Shown piece after piece: positions 36,206 to 45,690 of a DNA stretch of 64,000 nucleotides. Source of the stretch: Fuerstiella marisgermanici (GTDB lineage: Bacteria; Planctomycetota; Planctomycetia; Planctomycetales; Planctomycetaceae); contig NZ_CP017641.1 of assembly GCF_001983935.1 (NCBI RefSeq), forward strand, positions 1,922,001 to 1,986,000, written 5' to 3'. How positions within the stretch are numbered: position 1 is the first letter of the stretch; every line of letters begins with the position of its first letter. The notes under the pieces are model-generated. The model ran no database searches. It was given only the letters and a program-made list of their open reading frames with translations, and was not told the DNA's origin. The position numbers and the translations under genes were made by a program.

Positions 36206-37102
36206 CTAGAACCTCGCCTGCCGCTGATACAGGTACTCCGTCAGCGCTTTATCAAACGGCATGCTGGTATCCAGCGGTACATAATCGATACCAAGTGCGA
36301 AACACTCGCTGCGGTAGCGTTCTCGCAGATCGTTTAATGCCGAAATGTAATCCGAACGAATCCCCGCCGCGTCCACGATTTGATGGTCGCTGGATTCCGG
36401 TTCGATCAGGTCCACACTGCCCGAAAATGGAAACGTGACTTCGGCTTCGTCCAACACGTGAAACAAAATGATGTCGTGGCCGGAATACCTCAGCATGCGC
36501 AGGCTGTCGATCACATCATCGGGGTCGGTCAGCAGGTCCGACATCAGCATCAGCAGCCCCCGATGACGAATCATCGATGCAACCTGTTTCAGATTGTCGG
36601 AAATATTTGTGTCGCCGGATGGTTTGCTCTGCTGCAACACCGCAAGAATGTTCGCCAGTTGCGAACGTCGGCTGCGAGCAGGCAGCGATTGGCGGAGCTT
36701 GTCGTCGAACGTGATCAGCCCAACCGGATCCTGCTGATGAATCATCATGTAACTGATGGCCGCCGCCAGACAGACGCAATAGTCGAACTTGGTTAGGTCT
36801 TGCCGATACGTGTACGCCATGCTGCGAGACATGTCCATCAGCACGTAGCCGGTGATGTTGGTTTCGGCTTGGTACTTTTTGACGTAGATGCGATCAGTGC
36901 GAGCGAACACCTGCCAGTCGATGTCTTTGGGATCGTCGCCCGGGTTGTAGCGCCGGTGCTCGCTGAATTCGACGCTGAAGCCGTGGAATGGGCTGGCATG
37001 CAGACCGGACAGAAATCCTTCCACAATAAACTTCGCGCGCAGGTCAAGCCGAGCGATGTTTTGGATGACTTCGGGTTTGAGATATTGTTCGGCTGAGGAC
37101 AT
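36206..37102 (-). CDS. DUF58 domain protein (vWA-like)
   Basis: A 298-aa soluble protein. The DUF58 hallmark is YNPGDDPKDIDWQVFARTD (about residues 50-70), followed by a vWA-like domain whose metal site is conserved (LMDMSRSM). Such proteins usually work with a MoxR-type AAA ATPase in protein-complex assembly or cell-envelope upkeep; no MoxR gene is in the window. It lies between the secreted protein at 37111 (8 bp gap) and priA (2 bp gap), so the three are co-transcribed. Confidence 0.9.
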   Translation of the reverse strand: MSSAEQYLKPEVIQNIARLDLRAKFIVEGFLSGLHASPFHGFSVEFSEHRRYNPGDDPKDIDWQVFARTDRIYVKKYQAETNITGYVLMDMSRSMAYTYRQDLTKFDYCVCLAAAISYMMIHQQDPVGLITFDDKLRQSLPARSRRSQLANILAVLQQSKPSGDTNISDNLKQVASMIRHRGLLMLMSDLLTDPDDVIDSLRMLRYSGHDIILFHVLDEAEVTFPFSGSVDLIEPESSDHQIVDAAGIRSDYISALNDLRERYRSECFALGIDYVPLDTSMPFDKALTEYLYQRQARF

Positions 37103-37110
37103 GCGGGCGG

Positions 37111-37803
37111 CTAGCGGCGACTCGTTTGAATGTAGCCGCTGACTTTGACTTTAATGCGGCCGAGGCAACGAGTTCCTTCAGGAACGTTGACCTTCAGGAA
37201 TAGGGTCCCGCCTTTTTTCGGCGTGTGTTCGAGTTGCGATTTGACAGGAAACGGCTTGCCCGGTTTGCCATCAGTCACGATCACGCCCAGCAGACACCCG
37301 AGTGGTGCTCCGGGAAGATAATCTTTGGATTCCTTATCCGGCTTCAGACCATCAACTGTCACGGTGGCGTTGAATGTCATTTTGAATTCGCCGGACGATT
37401 GAATGCGAAACGGCTTGTCTTCAGAAACCTCGCCAATCGATTCCCATGGCTTCTTTGTGTCCAGATCGAATTCGTTGGCATTTTCATCCATCAGTTCCTC
37501 GTTGATCTGCTTAATCTGATCGCCGAGTCCCTCCAGACGCGGATTAAGTTCCTTCAGTCGCCTCAACATAGCCATCGACTTTTCTTTGTCGCCCTGGTTG
37601 TAGAGTTTCATTGCGACGTCTTTGTATTCGGAGACCAAGGCGTCTTCCGCCTTGGAAAGCCGCATTTCGAGCTCCCGATCCGTCAGCACATCCTCTTTTT
37701 CCTGCCGACTGCGCGAAGACTGAGCGTCTGCAACGGCCTGCAGCACTAGACAACAGGCACACACAACGACTGTGGCTCGGATATACTCGATGATGGATTT
37801 CAT
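37111..37803 (-). CDS. Secreted protein with helical repeat and beta domain
   Basis: A 230-aa exported protein with a signal peptide (about 1-28, VADAQ). Residues about 35-100 are charged helices resembling a single TPR-type hairpin. The C-terminal 130 residues are beta-rich, ending with the pattern GGTLFLKVNVPEG and VKVSGYI. This looks like the jelly-roll found in LecA/PA-IL-like carbohydrate-binding domains, but that is a weak guess. First gene of the DUF58-priA operon; it starts at ATG 37803. Confidence 0.65.
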   Translation of the reverse strand: MKSIIEYIRATVVVCACCLVLQAVADAQSSRSRQEKEDVLTDRELEMRLSKAEDALVSEYKDVAMKLYNQGDKEKSMAMLRRLKELNPRLEGLGDQIKQINEELMDENANEFDLDTKKPWESIGEVSEDKPFRIQSSGEFKMTFNATVTVDGLKPDKESKDYLPGAPLGCLLGVIVTDGKPGKPFPVKSQLEHTPKKGGTLFLKVNVPEGTRCLGRIKVKVSGYIQTSRR

Positions 37804-38038
37804 GGTGAATGCCTCAGCACTGCTTTCGATGTTCGAGGTGTGTTAGCAGTTTAGCCGCTAGAGTAGGCGTCGGAAAGTGGGCGTTGAAAACCGCTGGAAC
37901 AGGTCGGCAATGGCAGGAACTTCGGAAACGCGGCGCGGTATCCCGTGTTTCTGATTGCAGTTGTCATCAGCGACGCGGATAATTGACAGGTAGACCGGAC
38001 AAAACGGTGCCACCACTCAAATTGAAGGAACGCATGAA

Positions 38039-39535
38039 ATGACACGTATATTCTGCACGGCAGCACTGTCATGCGTGTTGCTGCTGGCGGGTCGAAGTGA
38101 TTCGGCGAACGCTCAGGTTTTCAACAACTCGCGCCAGCGAGCGTCCTCCAACAGCAGTTCAAGGACGGTGACAGGGGCGATTTCCAACGGCCGCAGCGGT
38201 GCTCCGTCGAGCAGCCGAGTGACCGTGCCAGGAATGGTGCGGAACGGTCGCAGTGCGAAGCCCGTGTATTCCAACAGTCGCTACGGATCGTTCGATCGCG
38301 GTCGCTCACAGTCTGGATTCGGCAGCCGGGAATATTCTCGGTATCCGGGCCGGATTCAATATTCCGACTACGGTCGTGGGAACCACCGCGGCCACGGCCA
38401 TCATCATGGCGACTACCACCGACATCAGGGAGGCCTGCATCCGTATGATGCCGCTCGCAGTTATGCGGGACTGTCACTTCAGTATTCGGTGGGACCATTC
38501 CGGACCGCACCATGGTCGACGGGATGGGGCGCCGGCATCGGCTATCCAACCATTTTAGCCCCGCCCATCGTTGTGCCGTTTGGCGGGTCATCGCTGGCGA
38601 CATACGGCGTGTATGATCGAACGTTTGGCCCCACGCTGGATCAACGAAGCTTCCCGGATATCGCGCCGCCATCGCCGGGCCAGTATCTGCCGCCCGCACC
38701 ATTGCCGGGTGGTGTTTTGCCGAACGCGATTCCGCCAAGCCAACATGACAACGCAATGTCAGAAGTCCTTCCTCCCGACCAACAGCCACTGATCAATGAA
38801 TTTCCGACAGAGCGAGTCGTTGCTGCAGAGGTTGCAGCGGTCGATCGGATTCGCAGTCTGCGATACCAAACAACCGGCGACAATTCGTTTGTGCGGGGTG
38901 ACTATGCCGACGCAGCAGCGTTCTACGAAACAGCCGCCGACACGGCACCGATGAGGCAGGCACCGTGGCTACGGCTGACGTGGGCGAACATCACACAGCG
39001 CCAATTTAAGGATGCCGCAATCAATCTGAAGAAGGCTTTATTGCTGCAGGATGACCCAACGAAAGCATGGGTGACCGGTCGCGAATTGTATGGAAAACAC
39101 TTCGACCTGAAGTCCGTCGAGCATGATGAAGAACTATGGCGCTGGTTGGAAGAACGTCCCAATTCCACAGACCGGCTGCTCCTGACGGCCGCGTTTCAAA
39201 GGTTACGGGGCCGTAGCAGCGTCGGCAAAGAGTTACAGGACGCCGCAATTCGTCTGGGTGTGGACCAATCTCTTGTCGATGCCATGACGCGAATGTCTGC
39301 TGCCGCCGATGACGCTCGCCAGCGCGAACGAAAACCATTGCCGCCCGCCAACGGCATCGATCCGGTCGAGGCCGCTGCTGAATCGGGTTCGGCCAAGCCA
39401 GAAATGTTCGACGACGGCATACGTCTGCGTGGTCGAGACGAAATTCAACCGGAAGCCGAACCGGACTTCGGAGTTGGATTACCGGAACCGCTGGAAGAAA
39501 ATGAACCGGTTCCGTTCGATCTGACGATCCCGTAG
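38039..39535 (+). CDS. Secreted protein with His/Gly-rich segment and TPR-like C-terminal half
   Basis: A 498-aa exported protein with a signal peptide (about 1-26, SANAQ). GAAGGA lies before ATG 38039. Residues about 27-110 are Ser/Arg/Gly-rich. A His-rich stretch around 110-140 (NHRGHGHHHGDYHRHQGG) may bind metals. Then comes a Pro/Gly-rich region and a helical half with TPR-like units (about 270-400; GDYADAAAFYETAADTAP, QFKDAAINLKKALLLQDDP). The C-terminus is acidic. I do not recognise a named family. It converges with lpxI (8 bp gap). Confidence 0.7.
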   Translation: MTRIFCTAALSCVLLLAGRSDSANAQVFNNSRQRASSNSSSRTVTGAISNGRSGAPSSSRVTVPGMVRNGRSAKPVYSNSRYGSFDRGRSQSGFGSREYSRYPGRIQYSDYGRGNHRGHGHHHGDYHRHQGGLHPYDAARSYAGLSLQYSVGPFRTAPWSTGWGAGIGYPTILAPPIVVPFGGSSLATYGVYDRTFGPTLDQRSFPDIAPPSPGQYLPPAPLPGGVLPNAIPPSQHDNAMSEVLPPDQQPLINEFPTERVVAAEVAAVDRIRSLRYQTTGDNSFVRGDYADAAAFYETAADTAPMRQAPWLRLTWANITQRQFKDAAINLKKALLLQDDPTKAWVTGRELYGKHFDLKSVEHDEELWRWLEERPNSTDRLLLTAAFQRLRGRSSVGKELQDAAIRLGVDQSLVDAMTRMSAAADDARQRERKPLPPANGIDPVEAAAESGSAKPEMFDDGIRLRGRDEIQPEAEPDFGVGLPEPLEENEPVPFDLTIP

Positions 39536-39543
39536 CGGCACAC

Positions 39544-40476
39544 TCACGCCGCGACGTGCAGGGCCAGTTCTTCCGCATTCACCGCCACGATTGCGATACC
39601 AAATCGGTCGGCCACGCGAGTGACTTCGTCCGGATCGATAATGATTGTTGCGCCAGCTTCAATCGCGAGAACTCGCCCGCCGGATTCGTGCATCGTCTTG
39701 ACGGTTTCGACGCCCACGGAAGGTACGTCAAAACGCATGTCCTGCTGCGGCTTTGCGACCTTTACAACCGTGAATCCGCCGCGGCGGCACAGTTCGCCCG
39801 CGCGACGAATGCAGCTGTCGGTGCCTTCGATGGCTTCGACGGCAATCACAGAGGTGTCGTTGACGACCACCGACTGGCCCACGTCCAGCCGTCCCATTTC
39901 GCGAGCCATTTCCCAGCCTAACTGGATGTCTCGCCATTGAGCGGCCGTGGGTTTTCGAGACGTCAGGAATCCGTGCTTCACAAATAACTCCGGGGCGTAT
40001 TCAAGTGCAGCATCGAACTGAAAACCGTCGCGTTCGAATTCGCGAATCACGGCCCGCAAAATCGTGTCGTCCTTGTCATTCTTCTTCATGTATCGGAACC
40101 ACATCCGAATCGTTCGCCAGTCCGGCATCAGCCGCAACCAGCGAAAGGGATGAAACAGAATCGTTGTTTCGATCTTACCCGCCATCACAATCCGTTCGAC
40201 GCCCGCGCGGCGAAACAGTCGAATGGCTTTATTAATTCTGGCCAGTTGAGTGTACCGAAACCGGTCACACACCGTTTCGAGTTCCTCCGATGCCATTCCA
40301 GCAACGCCGAGGCCATACACGGTGTGACCGGCCGCATGGGCCGCGTGAGCGAACTCAACCGGAAACCGGCCACCGCCAGCGAGCAAGCCCAGACAAGTTG
40401 GTTTCATCGCCTTCACCGGCGCGCAGCGTTCGCGCGGGAAGGGCAGAATATCCTGATGTATGTACGGTTCATCCAT
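39544..40476 (-). CDS. lpxI: UDP-2,3-diacylglucosamine diphosphatase LpxI
   Basis: Cleaves UDP-2,3-diacylglucosamine to lipid X and UMP in lipid A biosynthesis; LpxI replaces LpxH in many bacteria outside the gamma/beta proteobacteria. 310 aa with the family start LGLLAGGGRFPVEFA (about residue 28), RINKAIRLFRRAGVERIVMAGKI and the C-terminal segment with RVLAIEAGATIIID. ATG 40476 is used; ATG 40407 (MKPTCLG) would fit the family start equally well. lpxD lies 57 bp upstream on the same strand, a sensible pathway pair showing the strain makes lipid A. Confidence 0.92.
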   Translation of the reverse strand: MDEPYIHQDILPFPRERCAPVKAMKPTCLGLLAGGGRFPVEFAHAAHAAGHTVYGLGVAGMASEELETVCDRFRYTQLARINKAIRLFRRAGVERIVMAGKIETTILFHPFRWLRLMPDWRTIRMWFRYMKKNDKDDTILRAVIREFERDGFQFDAALEYAPELFVKHGFLTSRKPTAAQWRDIQLGWEMAREMGRLDVGQSVVVNDTSVIAVEAIEGTDSCIRRAGELCRRGGFTVVKVAKPQQDMRFDVPSVGVETVKTMHESGGRVLAIEAGATIIIDPDEVTRVADRFGIAIVAVNAEELALHVAA

Positions 40477-40533
40477 CGCAGCCGTCGCAGAAACGTAACC
40501 GATATCGGGAGCACGAAGCGACTCGCAGCACAG

Positions 40534-41676
40534 TCATGCGGCTCTTCGGATCTCGCCAGCATCATCGCTCCTGCCGGTCGATGTGGAATTTGCTAATGCA
40601 GACACCAGAGTCGCCACTTGCCCCTGCAGCTCAGCAATCTGCTTTTCCATCTGCTTTACGGTGGAACGCATTTCCGGCAACCGCTTTAGCGCCATCTGTT
40701 CGCGAGCATGCAGGGTGGCACTTCGAGCGGGAATGCCCAAATAAGCTTTGTCGCCTGGCATATCCCGATGAACCCCGGTCTTCGCCCCAATGACCGCTCG
40801 ATCACCCAGGTGAACGTGGTCAGCGATGCCCGCCTGTCCGGCACACACAACGTACGAACCTGTGGAACTCGATCCAGCGATGCCGGTTTGTCCAATAATC
40901 AGGTTGTGCTTGCCGATTTGGCAGTTGTGAGCAATCATCACAAGGTTATCGATCCGAGTGCCTTCAGCAATCGTCGTTTCGCCGACCTTCGCACGGTCGA
41001 TGGTCGTGCAGGCCCCGATTTCAACGTCGTCCGCAATGCGGACGATGCCGAGATGCGGCAACAGTTCATGCCGACCATCGACAAGGCGATAGCCAAACCC
41101 AGCGGCACCGATGACGGCTTGAGCCAGAATCTTCACGCGACTGCCGACAACGGTGTCCGGATACAACACCGCATGAGCATCAATCGCGGTATCGTCGCCG
41201 ATCGTGCAGCCGTCGCCAATGACAGCGCCGGGGCCGATGTCACAGTTGTCGCCGATTTCGACGTAGTCACCGATCACGGCCAACGGATGAATATTCGTTT
41301 TGGAACCAATCACGGCCGTGTCCGCGACAATGGCCTTCGGTGAGATCCCGATGTTGGCACGTGGGCGAGCCGGAATAAGGCGCTCGGCGATCTTCAGGAA
41401 TGCCACTTCGGGCTGATCGACCGGGATGAAAGTCACGCCTTCAAACGCAGCGAATCGCTCGCGACAGTCATTCGGCGCGATGACGACACGAGCCTCACAG
41501 GTCGCGGCTCGCTTCAAATTCTTTTCGCACCCGACGAACGCCACATCTGTTTCGGCAGCCCGCTCGATGACGTTAAAGCCACGCACACCACGGGTGCCGT
41601 CACCGATAACGTCAGTCCCCAAAATCTCAGCAATCTGAGTTGCTGTAAGCTCGTTGCGTTCGCGTGTGGTTGCCAT
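40534..41676 (-). CDS. lpxD: UDP-3-O-acylglucosamine N-acyltransferase LpxD
   Basis: Adds the second acyl chain to UDP-3-O-acyl-glucosamine in lipid A synthesis. 380 aa from ATG 41676, which has a perfect AAGGAGG site. The N-terminal uridine-binding domain (about 10-100) is followed by the left-handed helix of hexapeptide repeats (about 105-310) containing the catalytic His in VMIAHNCQIGKHN. A C-terminal coiled segment (RLPEMRSTVKQMEKQIAELQ) and a Ser/Asp-rich tail follow, making it longer than E. coli LpxD (341 aa). Precedes lpxI. Confidence 0.94.
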   Translation of the reverse strand: MATTRERNELTATQIAEILGTDVIGDGTRGVRGFNVIERAAETDVAFVGCEKNLKRAATCEARVVIAPNDCRERFAAFEGVTFIPVDQPEVAFLKIAERLIPARPRANIGISPKAIVADTAVIGSKTNIHPLAVIGDYVEIGDNCDIGPGAVIGDGCTIGDDTAIDAHAVLYPDTVVGSRVKILAQAVIGAAGFGYRLVDGRHELLPHLGIVRIADDVEIGACTTIDRAKVGETTIAEGTRIDNLVMIAHNCQIGKHNLIIGQTGIAGSSSTGSYVVCAGQAGIADHVHLGDRAVIGAKTGVHRDMPGDKAYLGIPARSATLHAREQMALKRLPEMRSTVKQMEKQIAELQGQVATLVSALANSTSTGRSDDAGEIRRAA

Positions 41677-42138
41677 CCTAGCCTCCTTGCTTTGATGTTT
41701 CTGCCACAGAATGTTCGTCGCCGAATCGCTGGCTGTGTCCCAGATCAAACTCGGGTTCGAAAAATCATCTCTGTTCCCTGTTGAAGAAAACCGCTCCGGA
41801 TTTCTTTCCGCAGTCAGAACTGTACTGAATTTTCTATTCCGGCTGCAAGACGAACCAGTTCACGATCATTGTTCGCGAGGCGACGCCGGACTCATACTTA
41901 ATGTTTCGGCTAGTTCGCTCGCGGCGTTTGAGTTCGATTTTGCAGATCAGGTAATCTTTAAGGCTTGCCGCGTTTATTAAGAATGCCGAATCATCGAATC
42001 CTGTGGTTTTCTCGCTAGAATCCGGCCAGCCACACATTTGCGGTCGAATGTGCGGCTTAGAATTCCTGCTGCAAACGCGGTCGCCGCCGATTGAATCGGA
42101 ACTGGACCACGATCTTCATCCTGTGACACAACCTTCGC
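41677..42138. other. Divergent intergenic region with metX leader hairpin
   Basis: 462 bp between lpxD (minus) and metX (plus). A hairpin at 42029-42056, GCCACACATT with AATGTGCGGC (one A-C mismatch) and an 8-nt loop, lies about 83 nt before metX and may be part of its leader. I could not fit it to any SAM or SAH riboswitch. No gene is supported. Confidence 0.4.
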
Positions 42139-43353
42139 ATGTCTGTAGCACCGCAAGAAGAAATGCTGGATGACGCAACCAATTCGGTTGGCGTTGTGCG
42201 GACCCAATATGCGACGCTGTTCGAATCACCCACGCCACTCACCCTCCAGGGTGGTGCGACGCTAAGCCCCGTGACTGTCGCGTACGAAACCTACGGACAA
42301 CTTAACGAAAAGAAGGACAACGCAGTTTTCATTTGTCACGCATTGACCGGCGACGCGCATGCGGCCGGGTTGCATGGCAATGAAGGCGAGAAACCTGGTT
42401 GGTGGGACGGATTCATTGGCCCGGGCAAGGGCATCGATACCAACCAGTATTTTGTTATCTGCGCGAATGTGTTGGGCGGGTGCCAGGGTACGACTGGTCC
42501 CGGAACGATTAACCCCGCCACCGGCGAACGATTTTGCGAATCGTTTCCCTTTCTAACTGTCGGTGACATCGTCACGGTGCATTCCGAATTGGTCCGACAT
42601 CTGGGTATCGAACGTCTGCTGGCGGTCGTCGGCGGAAGTCTGGGTGGAATGCAGGTTCTGGACTGGTCTGTCAGATTCCCCGACCAGGTCCTGGGCAGCG
42701 TGGTTCTGGCGTCGGCTCCGAAGCTGGCGGCTCAGGGGATCGCCTTCAACGCGGTGGGGCGGCGAGCCATCACGGCAGATCCGGGCTTCGAAGGCGGGCG
42801 ATATTACAACTCCGAGGGCCCACGCTACGGATTGGCACTGGCTCGCATGGTGGCTCATATCACCTACCTGTCGGAAGATTCTATCGAGTTGAAATTCGGG
42901 CGACGCCTGCAGGACAGTGATCGCTTTGCGTTTGATATGCAGAAGGAAACGGAGTTTCAAATTGAAAGCTATCTGCATTATCAGGGAAAACGCTTCGTCC
43001 AGCGGTTCGATGCGAACAGCTATCTGTATCTAACGCGAGCAATGGATTACTTCGATCTGTCAGACGGCCACGAAAGCCTCGCCGCCGCATTCCAGGACGT
43101 GCAAAGTCGCTTTCTGGTCGCGTCGTACGACACCGACTGGCTGTTCCCGACTAGCCAAAGTTGCGAACTAGTTTCGGCACTGCTGGAAGTGGGCAAGCAC
43201 GTTTCGTACGTCGAATTAAAATGCCCATTCGGCCACGATTCTTTCCTGATCGATCTAGGCCCTCTCACGGATCTTGTCGGACCGTTTCTGCAGCAAACGC
43301 AGTTAGCCAATAGTGTGTCGCAGCTCAACAATTCTGCCGGTGGCGGAATCTGA
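42139..43353 (+). CDS. metX: Homoserine O-acyltransferase (MetX)
   Basis: Activates homoserine with an acyl-CoA in methionine biosynthesis. A 404-aa alpha/beta-hydrolase with nucleophile Ser167 (VVGGSLGGMQ), catalytic Asp333 (YDTDWLFP) and His366 (FGHDSFL). Family blocks VCHALTGDAHAAG-like (FICHALTGDAH), NVLGGCQGTTGP and NAVGRRAI are clear. Whether it uses acetyl- or succinyl-CoA cannot be read safely. Paired with metW downstream (178 bp), the usual metXW arrangement. A leader hairpin precedes it. Confidence 0.95.
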   Translation: MSVAPQEEMLDDATNSVGVVRTQYATLFESPTPLTLQGGATLSPVTVAYETYGQLNEKKDNAVFICHALTGDAHAAGLHGNEGEKPGWWDGFIGPGKGIDTNQYFVICANVLGGCQGTTGPGTINPATGERFCESFPFLTVGDIVTVHSELVRHLGIERLLAVVGGSLGGMQVLDWSVRFPDQVLGSVVLASAPKLAAQGIAFNAVGRRAITADPGFEGGRYYNSEGPRYGLALARMVAHITYLSEDSIELKFGRRLQDSDRFAFDMQKETEFQIESYLHYQGKRFVQRFDANSYLYLTRAMDYFDLSDGHESLAAAFQDVQSRFLVASYDTDWLFPTSQSCELVSALLEVGKHVSYVELKCPFGHDSFLIDLGPLTDLVGPFLQQTQLANSVSQLNNSAGGGI

Positions 43354-43531
43354 GACACCGTGTTTTACCGGATCAATTCTGCAGGCTGTAAACCATACTT
43401 AGCACCATGAAAACGTTCGAAACACGGAAGCAATTCTGAGGCCTTCCGTAAGCTCTGTGATCAAGCCTTCAAGAACCGCCAGACACCCAGTCAGCACCAG
43501 AATCAGAAAACGGTGGAGTCAGTAAACTCGC

Positions 43532-44158
43532 ATGTCCGATTCGCGTTACCATCTTCCCGATCCGTCGGTCCAACTTGTCGACGATCTCATTATGCGGCAC
43601 ATTGATCGCGACAGCCGAGTCATCGACCTTGGCTGCGGCGATGGCCGTTTGATGCAACGGTTGAACCAGGAAATGGGGTGCCACGTCGTCGGAATTGATG
43701 TCGAACCGGCGAACATCACCGCCGTCATTCGCCGCGGATTGCCGGTGGTAGCCGCGGATTTGAATCAGGGCCTGAAAGACATTCCGTCCAACTCGTTCGA
43801 CTTCGCTGTGTTAAGCCAGACATTGCAGCAGGTACAGCATCCGAAGCAGCTGCTGCAGGAAATGCTGCGAGTCGCCAATCGTGGTTTGGTGGTCGTGCCG
43901 AATTTCGGGCACTGGCGCGTTCGCTGGGAAGTATTGCTTCGTGGCCGCACCCCGATTACGGATAAGCTGCCGTACGAATGGCACGAAACCCCCAACGTGC
44001 ACTTTATGTCCATGCGAGACTTCCATGAATTGATGCAGAGCATCGGTCTGCACGTGGTGAAGGAACGCCCAATCATTCGAGGCCGCTCGGTCGACCGTGC
44101 CTGGGCAGCCAACATTCGCGCAGACAGCGCATTCTACCTGCTCGAACGCACCACGTAG
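43532..44158 (+). CDS. metW: Methionine biosynthesis protein MetW
   Basis: A 208-aa methyltransferase-fold protein that accompanies MetX in methionine synthesis; its exact action is not fully settled, but it is needed for MetX function in several bacteria. Hallmarks: YHLPDPSVQLVDDLIMRHI, the SAM-type motif VIDLGCGDGRLMQRL (about residue 30), VIRRGLPVVAADLNQGL and FDFAVLSQTLQQVQHP, then NFGHWRVRWEVLLRGR. Start ATG 43532. Confidence 0.94.
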   Translation: MSDSRYHLPDPSVQLVDDLIMRHIDRDSRVIDLGCGDGRLMQRLNQEMGCHVVGIDVEPANITAVIRRGLPVVAADLNQGLKDIPSNSFDFAVLSQTLQQVQHPKQLLQEMLRVANRGLVVVPNFGHWRVRWEVLLRGRTPITDKLPYEWHETPNVHFMSMRDFHELMQSIGLHVVKERPIIRGRSVDRAWAANIRADSAFYLLERTT

Positions 44159-44471
44159 CCGCTCGTAGATTTCCGTGGATCCGAGTTGGCACATCCCCAA
44201 GGGCGACTGCCCAGACCATCGTCGCCGGTTTGCACTGCAGCGGGTGTACGCAAACGGGCGTTCGATGCGTATCCGCCGCTGAACTCCCGCACATTCCGCC
44301 GATAGCAGTCTGTCACAGCGCTCAAAACGCCAAACGAGCCGATCCGAACGCCGCTTGTCTCGTTGAAAACGCAGCGTTTTTGCAGCTCGTCTTGACGCGT
44401 TTTGCAAATCACGGTTACCGTCCGCTGGTATTCTGATCAACACAATGTCTTAGCTGACCTGTGTGAACATC
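44159..44471. other. Intergenic region
   Basis: 313 bp between metW and the next plus-strand gene. No gene or clear promoter pair was seen; short open frames here lack support. Confidence 0.35.
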
Positions 44472-45581
44472 ATGTTGTCCGGGTTTCATCACATCTTACG
44501 AGTCGCTTTGGGGTTGACCGTTCTTGCGACGGTTGCCGCCGATGAGCTTCCGCTGCGCGAGTCCTCGCGAGTCGAAGACGACCTGCTGGTACTCACAAAC
44601 GGACGCGTTGTTTCAGGCCGATTGATGCCGCGGCCCGGTGGTTATGACGTGCTACAGCCCGTTGGAAGGATGTTCGTTCCCAGCCAGCAGGTCCGCTTCA
44701 AAGCCACCGATCTGCTGGACGCCCATCAAAAAATGCGAGATTCTGTTCAGGAACTCACACCAGAAACGCATCTTGAACTTGCGCGGTGGTGCCTGGCCAA
44801 TGGACTGAAACAAAAGGCTCGACAGGAGCTACTGGACGCATTGCACCAGGACCCGTATCGAGCCGACGCGAAACGAATGTTGGAAGACATAAAACGCGAT
44901 GAGCGTCGCGCGGCAGTTTCCACGTCCGCCATCGCCGCCAATTTTGATCCGGCGATGGCGTCGAATCCCGAACTGTTGCCGGAACGCCGTTCGCTGGGCG
45001 GCCTGCCCGATGAACTGGCCGCGGAGTTCACTCGTCGCATTCAACCACTGCTTTCCAACAAGTGCGGCAACGCTCGCTGCCACGGAGCGGGGCGCAATGG
45101 TTTCGCTGTGGTGCTGGTGCGAGGCCAGTCAACACCCGCTATCGCCGAACAGAATCTGGCCGCTGTACTAAACCAGATCGACTTTGAATCACCGAACCAA
45201 AGCCCGTTGCTAAATGCGACTGTTGGGCTGCATGGCGGCAGTCGTAAGCTGCTGTTTCCAGGCCGCGCTGGCGGAGCTCAGGTCGAAGTTATGCGAAACT
45301 GGGTCACTGCTGCTGCGTCGTCATTGCGTCAAAATTCGCCCGTGCTTACGGCTCAACACACTGAACAGCAAGACTCGCCCATTCAGCAAACGGCATTCAA
45401 CAGTTCAAGCAGTCAGCCGATCAATGAAGCAGACACGGCTGAGTCGATGTTGACGGACCGCGATCGTAAATTTCTGAAGGAGGCGGACGAAGCGATTCGT
45501 CAGGATGCCTTCGATCCCAATATTTTCAACCAACGCTATCATGGCCCCGGCGCAAAAAGTGCGACGGGACTGACACCCTGA
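44472..45581 (+). CDS. Secreted protein with CX4CH heme-like motif
   Basis: A 369-aa exported protein from ATG 44472 (GTG 44463 is the alternative; neither has a strong ribosome site). Signal peptide about 1-23. A helical part follows (LELARWCLANGLKQKARQEL, TPR-like), then a C-terminal domain around LSNKCGNARCHGAGRN: Cys and Cys-His separated by four residues instead of two. It resembles the heme-binding start of planctomycete cytochrome domains but the CX4CH spacing is unusual. The C-terminal end is Ser/Gln-rich. A terminator-like hairpin follows at 45594. Confidence 0.72.
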   Translation: MLSGFHHILRVALGLTVLATVAADELPLRESSRVEDDLLVLTNGRVVSGRLMPRPGGYDVLQPVGRMFVPSQQVRFKATDLLDAHQKMRDSVQELTPETHLELARWCLANGLKQKARQELLDALHQDPYRADAKRMLEDIKRDERRAAVSTSAIAANFDPAMASNPELLPERRSLGGLPDELAAEFTRRIQPLLSNKCGNARCHGAGRNGFAVVLVRGQSTPAIAEQNLAAVLNQIDFESPNQSPLLNATVGLHGGSRKLLFPGRAGGAQVEVMRNWVTAAASSLRQNSPVLTAQHTEQQDSPIQQTAFNSSSSQPINEADTAESMLTDRDRKFLKEADEAIRQDAFDPNIFNQRYHGPGAKSATGLTP

Positions 45582-45593
45582 ACCAAAACTCGA

Positions 45594-45635
45594 CCGGTTT
45601 CGCCGCCCGCATGATGCGATGGCGGCGACCGTGTT
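45594..45635 (+). terminator. Likely terminator
   Basis: TCGCCGCC (45600-45607) pairs perfectly with GGCGGCGA (45621-45628), extended by CGG/CCG outside a TT bulge and followed by GTGTTTCG. The T-tract is short. It lies 12 bp after the stop codon of the CX4CH protein gene. Confidence 0.5.
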
Positions 45636-45690
45636 TCGATCAACTAAAATCATACAACGTTCATAGCAGAACGTCGCGGAGGGAATCGCG

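Noticed and set aside
41900-42138. SAM or SAH riboswitch upstream of metX
   Set aside because: I could not match the conserved cores of the SAM-I, SAM-II or SAH classes; only a simple hairpin is visible.
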